The notes: generated from the sequence alone by a model not told the origin. Positions 8,742 to 16,669 are shown, counted from the first letter of the stretch. The stretch: DNA of 64,000 nt from Paenibacillus sacheonensis (GCF_009909195.1 NZ_JAAAMU010000001.1:124001-188000), one strand, 5' to 3'. Translations and numbers: made by a program.

Positions 8742-9176
8742 ATGGCGCTGCCACTGAATTTCACGCGCGAAGAAGCCGAAGCTTTCGCCAGGGAGGGCTG
8801 TCTGGAGGAATGGGTGCATCTGTTCCTGAAGACGACGGGGAATAACATTCCCTTCTCGGAGGGCCTCAAGCTCGGTAAGCGGTATTGGGAGGGACCGGTT
8901 CTGCTGCCGCTGCAGGATTTGGACCGGTGCTGCGGTCCGGAGCCGGAGATGGAATACGTGAATCCGGCGGAAAGCTGGGAAGCTCGGGTGGATTCGCTCA
9001 TGTCGCTGCTTCAAGAGGGCTGGGCGTACCCGCCGCTGATCGTTCAGGCCGTGGACGGTCGCTTGTCGGTCCGCGACGGCAACCATCGGCATGAAGCGCT
9101 CCGCAGGCTCGGCGAAGCCGCGTGCTGGGTCATCCTCTGGGGCAGCGAGAGCCAGGAAGCATTGGCGCGTGACTGA
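8742..9176 (+). CDS. ParB/Srx-like nuclease-fold small protein
   Basis: A 144-residue cytoplasmic protein. The centre YPPLIVQAVDGRLSVRDGNHRHEALRRLG has the layout of the ParB/sulfiredoxin fold, in which a DGNHRxxAL motif binds nucleotide or phosphate. There is no helix-turn-helix DNA-binding domain, so it is not a chromosome-partition ParB. Relatives act as nucleotide-binding enzymes or are unknown. The ribosome site GGAGGG overlaps the end of the preceding lipoprotein gene, and the spacing (4 nt) indicates translational coupling, though a functional link between a surface lipoprotein and this enzyme-like fold is not obvious. Confidence 0.8.
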   Translation: MALPLNFTREEAEAFAREGCLEEWVHLFLKTTGNNIPFSEGLKLGKRYWEGPVLLPLQDLDRCCGPEPEMEYVNPAESWEARVDSLMSLLQEGWAYPPLIVQAVDGRLSVRDGNHRHEALRRLGEAACWVILWGSESQEALARD

Positions 9177-9309
9177 TACGCGCCGTAGTCCGACTTCATG
9201 ATCTCGGCCCTGCGGTCCGCAGAGGCAAGCTATTTCGAAATGCTGCGCTATATTCGTTCCGGCGGGCGGGACAACGATACGTTCCCGTCCCGTTCTCCCC
9301 TTCGTCAAT

Positions 9310-9528
9310 TCATCCATGGAACAACTGCCCCTGCGCAGTAACCTCCCCCTTCAATAGCTTCCGAATAGGATTGTCAAGATCCGACCGGGCGTCATTTCTC
9401 TCTTCTACTTTAGCTCTACCCTTCCCAAATATACCCCCTTGTTCAATGGAACCAATTATTCCCAAGAGTCGAGGACAACCATTGTCACCATCAAGCATTT
9501 CAGACATATAGTAATCAAAGAGATTCAT
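9310..9528 (-). CDS. Small hypothetical protein, possibly a gene remnant
   Basis: A 72-residue frame beginning MNLFDYYMSEMLDG. There is no ribosome binding site before the ATG, and the region is more AT-rich than the genes to the left. The sequence has a plausible amphipathic character with a charged central part (KVEERNDARSDLDNPIRKLL) but matches nothing I recognise. It could be a real short gene, or a leftover at the edge of the AT-rich island that starts here. The divergent promoter of the next gene overlaps its 5' end, which argues against it. Confidence 0.25.
   Translation of the reverse strand: MNLFDYYMSEMLDGDNGCPRLLGIIGSIEQGGIFGKGRAKVEERNDARSDLDNPIRKLLKGEVTAQGQLFHG
9486..9513 (+). promoter_or_regulatory. 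SigK-type promoter
   Basis: CACC (9486-9489), a 15-bp gap and CATATAGTA (9505-9513) fit the mother-cell consensus mACm - 15/16 - CATAnnnTA. It would start transcription about 60 nt before the 9581 gene. Confidence 0.6.
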
Positions 9529-9580
9529 AGAGACGGCCGGTCGACTCTAGATCTCTATAACATAGAAAAGGAGGGATAAT

Positions 9581-9943
9581 ATGCCCTTTTCAACTAGCAT
9601 CGTTACGAATACGAGAGCAATAGGAACGGCAGCTACGAATATTGTTGTAAATACAAGAAACGCAAACCCCTCGGCTGCTTCTACGATTACGATTGCCATT
9701 TATGCATCCGTTACTTCTGCAACGTTCTATTTGGCCTATGTATCCTCATTTGTGATTCCAGCAAACTCTTTTGACGTAAGGGAGTTTTTAATTGCGGGCA
9801 ACGTTGCCTACGAAGTTCAGCTTAATTCTTCTTCTCCGCAAGTTTTGTTTTCAGTGTATGGGCTGGATGAATTCGGAAATCTTGTTATCGATCAAGGCAA
9901 ATCGCAAGAAGACTTAAGTTTTATCGGAGCGTTAACCTTCTAA
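9581..9943 (+). CDS. Small beta-rich protein, paralogue A (putative spore-surface protein)
   Basis: A 120-residue protein rich in Thr, Ser, Asn, Ala and Val with alternating strand pattern and no signal peptide. It begins MPFSTSIVTNTRAIGTAATN and shares with the 11486 protein the opening MPFST, VVN-RN, a REF-I-G---AYEVQL segment and an SV-GLDE-GN near the end, so the two are homologous (seen by eye). I do not know a characterised family. Absence of a secretion signal together with the SigK-type promoter upstream suggests deposition on the forespore from the mother cell (inference). Ribosome site AAGGAGGGATAAT just before ATG. Nearby glycosyltransferases could modify its many Thr/Ser residues. 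Confidence 0.8.
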   Translation: MPFSTSIVTNTRAIGTAATNIVVNTRNANPSAASTITIAIYASVTSATFYLAYVSSFVIPANSFDVREFLIAGNVAYEVQLNSSSPQVLFSVYGLDEFGNLVIDQGKSQEDLSFIGALTF

Positions 9944-9984
9944 ATAGGATTCGATAGTTCGTTGCTGCACAAAACAATAAAAAT

Positions 9985-10016
9985 AAAACCCCGTGGGCTT
10001 TGTGCGACGGGGTTTT
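9985..10016. terminator. Bidirectional terminator
   Basis: AAAACCCCGT (9985-9994) and ACGGGGTTTT (10007-10016) form a 10-bp stem with a 12-nt loop and A/T runs on both sides, between converging genes. Confidence 0.9.
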
Positions 10017-10057
10017 ATATGCTGTTGAAAGATGAAGCAACCAAACGGCGTTCTTGA

Positions 10058-11302
10058 TCAAGTAATCACTTGATCCGAATATCCTGCGAAGATCGTTTGC
10101 GAACCGGGCTGCGTACTCATCCACACGCCGATATACCCGCCCGGCGGTACGCTCGCAATATAGATATAGTCGCCGATCAAGGGCACGGGAACAGGAGAAA
10201 CCCCGTTCGGATTGAAGGAGGTATTCGTTATGCGCGTATTTGTGAAGGTTGCCCCGCCGTTGATGGATCTAGCGACATAGACGTCCAAGTCGAAGCCGTT
10301 CACCTGATTGCTGTAGTAAATGACGTTCACGACGCCCGTCTGCGGGTCGACGTCAACATCCGGAAAGAAGTTCTCCGAACCGGGGGGCGCACCCGTAATG
10401 CTAACGGGCGCAGACCAGATTCCCGTGACCGGCGAACGTTTGGACATGAAAATATCGGCATAGCCCTGGCGGTTATCCTGCCAGACTGCATATACCGTCC
10501 CGGTAAACGGTCCGACAGAACGGTCCGAGGAAATGGCGGCAAACGTAAGCACGCGGAAGTTATATCCGACTACGGGCAGCGGAGAAGGGACGGGAACGAC
10601 ATTCGACACGACCGTGGTATTCCCGAAGGTCGTACCGCCATCGACAGACGTACGGACGACGAATTCGAATTTCGGGCTTACGGTGACCCATGCGGCATAG
10701 ACGGTCCCGACCAAATCGACGGTTACGTCCGGCCGTTCGACCTGCGCGGATTCGCTTGATAGCAGGATGGGTTGATCCCAAGTCGCGGAGTTGCTCTTCA
10801 ATCGCTGAATGAAGGCTGTTGAGTTGCCGCCGTTCGCGACGTTGAACTGGTGATTGTAACTGACATACATATTTCCGAGGTAAGGGCTCGATTGCGAGGT
10901 GTCGATATAAACATTCGTTTCATCGTTGTTGATATAGGTGCCGTAGCCGGGCCCGACGATAACAGGAGGGCTGAACGTGGCGCCGTTATCCGTCGACGTG
11001 TAGGTAACGGTCGTCCCGGATAATCCCCCGGAGAACACGTGGGCGGTTACCACGAAAATACTCGGAAAGCCATAGCAGACGACAGGAGCCTCCGCGCCAT
11101 CGAAGCCGGAGGGCAGCGGCAGCAGACTGTTCGCCCAGCTAAAGCCGCCGTCCAAGGACCGGTAAAGACCGATGAGCGGGACGCCTGTTGTCGTATCGAC
11201 GGCAACTGAAACCATAATGCCCGTAATCAGCAAATTGACGGCCACGCTCGGTTCGAACTTCGAGTTGCCGGCCGGGGTGACTTGAAAATTAAAATTGGTC
11301 AT
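10058..11302 (-). CDS. Asp-box (BNR) beta-propeller protein
   Basis: A 414-residue protein with at least four Asp-box turns: SLDGGFSW, STDNGATF, SVDGGTTF and SINGGATF, spaced as blades of a sialidase-type propeller. It lacks a signal peptide and I see no clear sialidase arginine triad (FRIP motif), so an enzymatic activity is doubtful; many such propellers are structural or glycan-binding. It ends with a Gly/Pro-containing stretch (SVPPGGYIGVWMST). Ribosome site AGAGGCGG lies upstream of ATG 11302, and a SigK-type promoter precedes it. It sits between the two homologous small proteins, pointing to a shared spore-surface role (inference). Confidence 0.85.
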   Translation of the reverse strand: MTNFNFQVTPAGNSKFEPSVAVNLLITGIMVSVAVDTTTGVPLIGLYRSLDGGFSWANSLLPLPSGFDGAEAPVVCYGFPSIFVVTAHVFSGGLSGTTVTYTSTDNGATFSPPVIVGPGYGTYINNDETNVYIDTSQSSPYLGNMYVSYNHQFNVANGGNSTAFIQRLKSNSATWDQPILLSSESAQVERPDVTVDLVGTVYAAWVTVSPKFEFVVRTSVDGGTTFGNTTVVSNVVPVPSPLPVVGYNFRVLTFAAISSDRSVGPFTGTVYAVWQDNRQGYADIFMSKRSPVTGIWSAPVSITGAPPGSENFFPDVDVDPQTGVVNVIYYSNQVNGFDLDVYVARSINGGATFTNTRITNTSFNPNGVSPVPVPLIGDYIYIASVPPGGYIGVWMSTQPGSQTIFAGYSDQVIT

Positions 11303-11331
11303 GCGGGTCCGCCTCTCTATGGATATAGTTC

Positions 11332-11361
11332 TATTTTATGAGCCTTTTCCGGAAGGAGTCT
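11332..11361 (-). promoter_or_regulatory. SigK-type promoter of the Asp-box gene
   Basis: On the minus strand CATAAAATA (11340 to 11332) is a perfect CATAnnnTA, with GACT about 16 bp upstream as the AC-type -35. It lies 30 nt ahead of the ATG. Confidence 0.55.
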
Positions 11362-11485
11362 GTATGTTTGGTAGGGATCAGATATAGCACAATAAAAAAA
11401 GGGCGCATGAAGAAGAAGATTCGCCTCGAAACTATTGATAGAAATGGAATAAATTAGTATTGATTCTGACGAAAGGAGTGAAGAC

Positions 11486-11863
11486 ATGCCATTCTCTACA
11501 GGCCTTATATCGAATACGAGTTCAACGGGTATAGCCTCCGCGAACGTTGTCGTTAATGCCCGGAACATTACGAACGTGGAGGCGCTCGTGCTTATCGAGG
11601 TTTACGTGGTGCCCGAGTCAACGCAAACCTTGAATATGGCTTATTTGACAGGCTTCATGCTGGCTGCCAAATCCAGCGGTACGCGCGAATTTTTCATCGG
11701 AGGCGCTATTGCTTACGAGGTACAGCTGAGCGTCGTGGGACCGGTTACCGAAGTCGTGCTGTCCGTCTTCGGATTGGACGAGTCCGGCAACATCGTTCAT
11801 GGACATCGCGTATTGCACGAAGAACTGACCGTTATTTCTACGCTTTCGACATCGCCGGAATAG
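11486..11863 (+). CDS. Small beta-rich protein, paralogue B (putative spore-surface protein)
   Basis: A 125-residue homologue of the 9581 product: both start MPFST, keep VVVNARN/VVNTRN, a (T/V)REF-I-G--AYEVQL block and LSVFGLDESGN/FSVYGLDEFGN. It too lacks a signal peptide, transmembrane helix and cysteines. The middle (residues 35-60) diverges strongly, as expected if that face is exposed or serves as the modified region. Ribosome site GAAAGGAGTG lies 7 nt before ATG. I could not find a perfect CATAnnnTA box upstream. A strong terminator follows, so the transcript is monocistronic. Function unknown; a spore-surface building block is inferred from the neighbourhood. Confidence 0.8.
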   Translation: MPFSTGLISNTSSTGIASANVVVNARNITNVEALVLIEVYVVPESTQTLNMAYLTGFMLAAKSSGTREFFIGGAIAYEVQLSVVGPVTEVVLSVFGLDESGNIVHGHRVLHEELTVISTLSTSPE

Positions 11864-11874
11864 TCTAAGCCGTC

Positions 11875-11912
11875 AAAAAGGGAGCCTAACGAATTCGTTA
11901 AGCTCCCTTTTT
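11875..11912. terminator. Strong intrinsic terminator
   Basis: AAAAAGGGAGC (11875-11885) pairs with GCTCCCTTTTT (11902-11912), with a further palindrome TAACGAATTCGTTA inside the loop. It works on both strands. Confidence 0.93.
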
Positions 11913-12019
11913 CTTATAGGAGGAATCCGGCGCCTTACTAGTTAACCGCACAGGCAAACTCTTGCCGCCTCAATACAATAATACAGGATGGTTTGCGGTG
12001 GAAGGAGCGTAGCGTCAGT

Positions 12020-13246
12020 ATGATCGATTTAGGGGTTGTAATGCCTGTATATGTGCAAAAACCGTCTTTTCTCGAGGCGGCGTTGCATTCTGTGCTGAAC
12101 CAATCGTACCGAGATTTCAAACTGATCGTGGTCATAGACGGAGCGCCCGAAATGGAGCCCCTGGTCCGGAAGTGCTTGAAAGGGGATGTACGGGCGGAGG
12201 TTATCCTGCATGCTGCGAACCAAGGCGTCGCTGCAGCCCTCAATACCGGATTTCGGCAGCTGCTGAGCGATTCTTCGATCCACTATTTGACTTGGGTTTC
12301 CAGCGACAATATCTATTATCCGAGGTTTCTCGAGACGCTTCGTAACGCGCTGGTCAGAGGACCGGCAAAACTTGGCCTCGTATACAGCTCGTTTCAATCG
12401 ATCGATGACGATGGCGAACAGTTGAACGACGAACAAACGCTGGCCGCTCTAAGGCAGTACCAATCGCAGCCCAAAGAAAAGCTGCTTGATTCTTCCATCA
12501 TCGGCGTCTCCTTCATGTATAAATCGCATTATGCGAAGCTGATTGATGGCTATGAGCTCCCGCCGGTCGAAGATTATGACTACTGGCTGCGCATCACCGA
12601 GCATTGCGATATCGGCTATCTGCCAATCGAGCTGATGGATTACCGAGTAGATTCCGCCCTCAGCGTATCGTCAACGCTAAAAACGACTGCCCAGCACCGC
12701 AAATGGCGATATACCTATCACCTGGCCAGGCATCGTGCGCGGATGCGCAGGGAAATCTTGCCGGCCATCACGATCCTATACCCGTTGAAGGCAGCCGGCG
12801 AAGAGGAGATTGCGCGTATCGAGAACCTTTACGAGCAAACGTTCAGCAACTATTTATGCTACGTGCTCGATTTATCGCCGTACATGCAGGTAACGTCCGA
12901 ATTATCGCGCATCTCGCATCCGGTGACGGATTTCAAATGGTTTCCGCATGCAAACGTGCCGACCGCCTTGCTGCATGCCGTCCAGATGGTCCACACGCCG
13001 TACATCTTCGTGCCCGGCCCTCAGCCGTTCAAAGACGTCATGGATTTAGCCGTGCTGCATGAAGAGATGGAGAGAGCATCTCAGGACGTGCTGTCCAACT
13101 TCTATACGGAAGACCACAAGCAGCTCGGCTACAGGCATGACTTTACGGCGGGGGCAAAACCCGGCATCCGCGACGAATTGTTCAGAAAACAAGCGTTCGT
13201 CGAATATATGAAAATTCATTACGCGCAAATGAGTGATTTCGCATGA
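12020..13246 (+). CDS. Family 2 glycosyltransferase with a degenerate second GT2 domain
   Basis: A 408-residue protein. Residues 1-240 form a GT-A fold: VVMPVYVQKPSFLEAALHSV, a DGAP loop, the sugar-nucleotide metal site SSDN near residue 95, and the acceptor-site EDYDYWLR near 190. Residues about 255-370 repeat the same architecture (ITILYPLK, then a LYEQTFSNYLCYVLD strand, NVPTALLHAVQMVHTPYIFVPG) but lack the acidic metal site, so the second copy is probably inactive or binds acceptor. It should transfer a sugar in the cytoplasm; donor unknown. ATG 12020 is preceded by GAAGGAG at 12 nt, longer than ideal. It overlaps the next gene by 4 nt (ATGA), so the two glycosyltransferases are coupled. 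Confidence 0.9.
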   Translation: MIDLGVVMPVYVQKPSFLEAALHSVLNQSYRDFKLIVVIDGAPEMEPLVRKCLKGDVRAEVILHAANQGVAAALNTGFRQLLSDSSIHYLTWVSSDNIYYPRFLETLRNALVRGPAKLGLVYSSFQSIDDDGEQLNDEQTLAALRQYQSQPKEKLLDSSIIGVSFMYKSHYAKLIDGYELPPVEDYDYWLRITEHCDIGYLPIELMDYRVDSALSVSSTLKTTAQHRKWRYTYHLARHRARMRREILPAITILYPLKAAGEEEIARIENLYEQTFSNYLCYVLDLSPYMQVTSELSRISHPVTDFKWFPHANVPTALLHAVQMVHTPYIFVPGPQPFKDVMDLAVLHEEMERASQDVLSNFYTEDHKQLGYRHDFTAGAKPGIRDELFRKQAFVEYMKIHYAQMSDFA

Positions 13247-14334
13247 AAGTGCTATTCACCTTTTTTAATCCCAGCGGAGGCATGGAGACGTTAAACCGGA
13301 CGCGCTGCAAAGCGCTGAAGGAACGCCAAGTGGAATGTCACCTTCTGTATTCCATGGACGGCGAGGGCCGCAGAAACATCAAAGACATTCCGACCTATAT
13401 TTCGAACGACGAAGCGTACATCGGGCGAATAATCGAACGCGAACGTTACGACGCCATCGTTGTTTGCACCGACGTTACGATGTTGGTGTTGATGCGGAAG
13501 GTCGGCTTTAAGGGCCCGCTCGTTTTTGAAGTGCAAGGTCTTGGCACAATGAATACGGCCCATGCTATTCTGAAAGACATCTCCGCTCGCGTGCTGCAAA
13601 CCGCCGATGCGGTGCTGTATCCTCAAACGAATCATTTACGGCAGTTGATGCAGGAGCATTTGCCGGGGATCCAGCATTTTTGTTTCGATGATCCGCTGGA
13701 TACGAAGGATTTCGGGTATATTGCCTTTCCGCCCAAGCGATTTCCGATTATCGGGTGGGTAGGACGCATCGAGGAAAACAAAAACTGGAAGGACTTTCTG
13801 TTGATCGGAGCAAGGCTCGTTAATCTTTACCCGGAGGCTTACCTGTGGCTGTTCGGGGATTTGAGCTTGTGCGAACCGCTCGAGAAGGCCCTGTTCGACA
13901 AATGGGTCGAGGGCTTGAAGCTCCGCAGCAAACTGGTCATTCACCCGAACGTTCCCCATGATCAGATGGCAAGCTATTTCTCGATCATCGGGGATTCCGG
14001 TGGACTGCTGCTGTCCACTTCGATTATGGAAGGATTCGGTTATGCGGTGGCGGAAGCGATGCTCTGTCGATGTCCCGTGCTGGCGACGGATTCCGACGGC
14101 ATTCGAAGGTTTCTCGCTCATGACGTTACCGGGAAGCAGTATCCGCGAGCCAATATCGATCAGGCAGTCGTCGAAGCGCAGTCGCTCATGCGCAATTTCA
14201 CACTGCGAAATTCCATTATCGACCAAGCGGAAAAGCACATCCAAGCGCATTTTTCCTGCGATAAATATGCGACTAATTTTATCGGCATGCTAATGATTCT
14301 AAAGGGTATCAGCTCCAAGGCCGAGCAGAATTAA
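13243..14334 (+). CDS. Family 4-type (GT-B) glycosyltransferase
   Basis: A 363-residue retaining glycosyltransferase. The N-terminal acceptor domain starts KVLFTFFNPSGGMETLN. The donor domain (from about residue 165) has GWVGRIEENKNWKDFLL and the E-x7-E motif in MEGFGYAVAEAML, which binds the nucleotide sugar. The fold is GT-B, so it complements the GT-A enzyme encoded just upstream. The ATG overlaps the upstream stop (ATGA), indicating one operon and likely a shared glycan. No membrane segments. It is ended by its own terminator. Substrates cannot be read from the sequence; modification of the neighbouring Thr/Ser-rich small proteins is an inference. Confidence 0.92.
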   Translation: MKVLFTFFNPSGGMETLNRTRCKALKERQVECHLLYSMDGEGRRNIKDIPTYISNDEAYIGRIIERERYDAIVVCTDVTMLVLMRKVGFKGPLVFEVQGLGTMNTAHAILKDISARVLQTADAVLYPQTNHLRQLMQEHLPGIQHFCFDDPLDTKDFGYIAFPPKRFPIIGWVGRIEENKNWKDFLLIGARLVNLYPEAYLWLFGDLSLCEPLEKALFDKWVEGLKLRSKLVIHPNVPHDQMASYFSIIGDSGGLLLSTSIMEGFGYAVAEAMLCRCPVLATDSDGIRRFLAHDVTGKQYPRANIDQAVVEAQSLMRNFTLRNSIIDQAEKHIQAHFSCDKYATNFIGMLMILKGISSKAEQN

Positions 14335-14371
14335 ATCAGGCTCGCTTCCGACTGAAGCAGGCCTGATTTTT
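14333..14371 (+). terminator. Terminator of the glycosyltransferase pair
   Basis: AAATCAGGC (14333-14341, overlapping the stop codon) pairs with GCCTGATTT (14361-14369), followed by T residues. Confidence 0.88.
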
Positions 14372-14545
14372 GCGATTGCTTCCTTCGTTAGCCGCTCGAG
14401 CCACTGGGCTGCGGGTCCAATCCGAAAGCTAGCGTGTACGGCATGCAGTCGGCGTAAAATGAATTCGATTTATCAGATTTATCAAATTAAAAGGATCAAT
14501 GATAATAGGACTGCATACTATGAAAGAATAAGGAGGTGAGTGTAA

Positions 14546-14980
14546 ATGGTTGCTAGACTGCTAGATTCTAAAACATCGCAAAACGCAAGCTACGCCAACT
14601 CTATTGCCATACCGATCTTGGTCGTAAATACGCCTAACTTAATCGCTCAGCAAACATTGGATTTATCGACGGGCACGGCTGGCCAGACGCGAGTCGAATT
14701 CTCGGGCGTGGCCGCGGTTCAATTGCCCTTGCTTCCTCTCGCGACGAATATAATCGTTTTCGTGACAAGGGGATTGACCTCCGCGGATTTGAATGTATTC
14801 TCCGCTTCGCAAAATCTGGACCTCAGCATACTCGGACCGCAGCTTATATCTTTTTCGGGCTCCGATTTCAATGCCCCTAATACCGCGAACGTTGCTTATT
14901 CCGTTTTCATTCAAACGTCGGCTCTCGGCACGGTTCGCGTTGGTCCGGAAAGCTTTAACTTCACGGCATACTCCGACTAA
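14546..14980 (+). CDS. Small beta-rich protein C (putative spore-surface protein)
   Basis: A 144-residue protein beginning MVARLLDSKTSQNASYANS, with alternating hydrophobic/polar strands, Asn/Thr/Ser richness, no cysteine and no signal peptide. It resembles the 9581 and 11486 proteins in composition and likely fold but I could not align it convincingly, so it is a functional analogue rather than a proven paralogue. Ribosome site AAGGAGGTGAG is excellent. CATACTATG (14514-14522) is one base from the CATAnnnTA sporulation box. It follows the two glycosyltransferases and precedes a methyltransferase. No known family recognised. Confidence 0.75.
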   Translation: MVARLLDSKTSQNASYANSIAIPILVVNTPNLIAQQTLDLSTGTAGQTRVEFSGVAAVQLPLLPLATNIIVFVTRGLTSADLNVFSASQNLDLSILGPQLISFSGSDFNAPNTANVAYSVFIQTSALGTVRVGPESFNFTAYSD

Positions 14981-15110
14981 CGAGGACGTTTGCACGTAGT
15001 GCAAGAAGTGTTTCGATCCGGTGTCGAGCTGAATAGACACGTCATTAGAGGGGCTTGTTCTCAGGGCTCCTTTTTTGTTGTTTATTGATTTCTCGTTACG
15101 CGAATGTAGG

Positions 15111-15139
15111 TACGCACGCTTGGACTTGCTCATACAATA
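15111..15139 (+). promoter_or_regulatory. SigE/SigK-type promoter of the methyltransferase gene
   Basis: TACG (15111-15114), a 16-bp gap and CATACAATA (15131-15139) match the mother-cell promoter consensus very well, 33 nt before the start codon. Confidence 0.65.
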
Positions 15140-15172
15140 ATAACAGTCAAAATAGTAGAGGAGGTAAAGCAT

Positions 15173-15748
15173 TTGGCTTACGAAACGGATAATCGCAACT
15201 TTCTGATGCTTCTGACTCAGCAGCTTGCAGATGCGCAGAGCTTGCTCGATATTGGCTGTGGTCCTTGTTTAATCTTAGATGATCTGCCCTATAAGCATAT
15301 CGTCGCTTTGGACATTCATCGCCCCTATTTAATCAACCGCGTAACGAAGTCCGAGCATATTCTGCCTCTTAACGCCGATGCGAGAATGATTGACAAGCTG
15401 TTCGTACCGAAGTCGTTTTCAGCGGTATCTTTTATCGATTCGATCGAACATTTCTCCAAACAAGATGCGCTCGGGATGCTGAGCAAAGCGGAGCTCATCG
15501 CAAAAAGGCAAGTGATCGTCTTCACGCCCCGCGGCTTTTTTCCACAGGAAAACATCGATCACTTCGGGCTGAACGGAGAAGAATTTCAAGCGCACCGCAG
15601 TGGCTGGGGGCCTGAAGAACTGGAGCAATTAGGTTTTGAAGTCACCGTTATGAAAGGTCAACATGATCATCGTAATCCGGCATTCGTCAGTACTTTTGGA
15701 GTGGGCCACCCCCCTGTGGATGCGCTGCTCGCCGTTAAAAATGTGTGA
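15173..15748 (+). CDS. Class I SAM-dependent methyltransferase
   Basis: A 191-residue protein with the SAM-binding motif I SLLDIGCGPCLIL, an acidic residue ending strand 2 (VALDIHRP) and motif IV-like FSAVSFIDSIEHF, the signature of the UbiE/type 11 group. It has no extra domain that would define the acceptor. The start is TTG, 8 nt after GAGGAGGT. The sporulation promoter and position at the end of the glycosyltransferase/small-protein cluster suggest it O-methylates a sugar, as done in exosporium and S-layer glycans (inference). The C-terminus carries a HDHRNPAF motif I do not recognise. Confidence 0.88.
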   Translation: MAYETDNRNFLMLLTQQLADAQSLLDIGCGPCLILDDLPYKHIVALDIHRPYLINRVTKSEHILPLNADARMIDKLFVPKSFSAVSFIDSIEHFSKQDALGMLSKAELIAKRQVIVFTPRGFFPQENIDHFGLNGEEFQAHRSGWGPEELEQLGFEVTVMKGQHDHRNPAFVSTFGVGHPPVDALLAVKNV

Positions 15749-15788
15749 AGCAGGAGAAGGACCTACTGACCGCGATCCAATATGAATA

Positions 15789-15820
15789 ACGGGCAGGTTA
15801 TCTTCCGATAGCCTGCCCGT
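15789..15820. terminator. Hairpin after the methyltransferase gene
   Basis: ACGGGCAGG (15789-15797) pairs with CCTGCCCGT (15812-15820), with TATC/GATA extending the stem inward. There is no T run on the plus strand, so termination is plausible but not certain. Confidence 0.55.
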
Positions 15821-15956
15821 CAGGCTGCCGAGAATGTTTCGACAACCTTTCATTTCATGAATTCATTTAATGCGTCGCTGCGTTACTAGAGTCCAAAAAA
15901 TCTGGCTTACGCAGCTTTCGAGGACTCGGACTGACGGACCGGCGTTCCGGAGCACG

Positions 15957-16010
15957 AATAAGCGGAGCTCCGGACAGCCGATGGGCTGGCTTGCCGGAGC
16001 TCCGCTTATT
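15957..16010. terminator. Long hairpin downstream of the GntR gene
   Basis: A perfect 17-bp stem (15957-15973 with 15994-16010) with a smaller stem in the loop. It lies 24 nt past the GntR stop and separates it from the island on the left. T-rich bases follow on both strands. Confidence 0.75.
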
Positions 16011-16033
16011 TGCGAATTTGTTTGATTTCGAGG

Positions 16034-16669
16034 CTATAACACCAATATCCGCGCTCCGTACTCCAAATGCTCCACCATGCGCCGCTTGGCTTCCTCGCCA
16101 TTGCCCGCGAGAATCAATTCGAAGATCTCGAGATGATCCCGGTAAGACGCGATAATGCGGTCATTATCCTTCCGAAGCACCTTCAGCGCCAGCTGGAACA
16201 GCCGATCCTGCAAATTTTCCATCATCTGCACCATCTCGCCGTTGTCGTACACTTGCGCGAGGCGCCGGTGAAAATCCGAATCGGCATGGGTGAAGGCCAA
16301 ATAATCATGCTGCTCGGCCATCTGCCGCTGAAGCTCCAGGTTCTCGCGGAACCAGGCGACTTCGCCGGGCGACAGCTTGCGGTTCGACAGCTTGAAGACG
16401 ATATGGCTCTCGAGGGCGATGCGGAAGTCGAAGAAATCCCCGACGCGCTGGAGGGACAACTCCGGCAGACTGAGCCCCTTGTTCGGCGACAGGTTCAGAA
16501 GCCCTTCGGCGGCCAGCTTCTCCAGCGCGGCGCGGATCGGCGTCCGGCTCATCTGCAGCAGGTCGACCAAATACTTCTCCGTCAGCTGTTCGTTGCTGCT
16601 GATCGTGCCTTCCAGCAGGAAGGCGCGCAGCTGCTCATATGCTTTCTCTTTCAACGTTACCGGTGGCAT
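16034..16669 (-). CDS. GntR/FadR-subfamily (FCD) transcription regulator
   Basis: A 211-residue regulator. The N-terminal winged helix-turn-helix contains TEKYLVDLLQMSRTPIRAALEKLAAEGLL, which is canonical GntR, and the C-terminal all-helical FCD domain includes the metal/ligand residues in DSDFHRRLAQ and HLEIFELIL. FCD regulators usually repress sugar-acid genes and respond to a pathway intermediate. Its start lies 35 nt inside the end of the upstream isomerase gene, so the two are one operon. A TGTATACA palindrome, the typical core of FCD operators, sits in the divergent promoter region at 17631 and again at 27040, and these are its likely targets (inference). Confidence 0.93.
   Translation of the reverse strand: MPPVTLKEKAYEQLRAFLLEGTISSNEQLTEKYLVDLLQMSRTPIRAALEKLAAEGLLNLSPNKGLSLPELSLQRVGDFFDFRIALESHIVFKLSNRKLSPGEVAWFRENLELQRQMAEQHDYLAFTHADSDFHRRLAQVYDNGEMVQMMENLQDRLFQLALKVLRKDNDRIIASYRDHLEIFELILAGNGEEAKRRMVEHLEYGARILVL

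Noticed and set aside
10058..11302. Active sialidase
   Set aside because: Asp boxes are clear, but the catalytic arginine triad and FRIP motif are not seen and there is no secretion signal.
11317..11568. 83-codon minus-strand frame
   Set aside because: It overlaps the start of the 11486 gene and the promoter of the Asp-box gene, and has no supporting motif.
9310..15900. Prophage or insertion element
   Set aside because: Although the block is AT-richer, no integrase, transposase, terminal repeats or phage structural genes were found.
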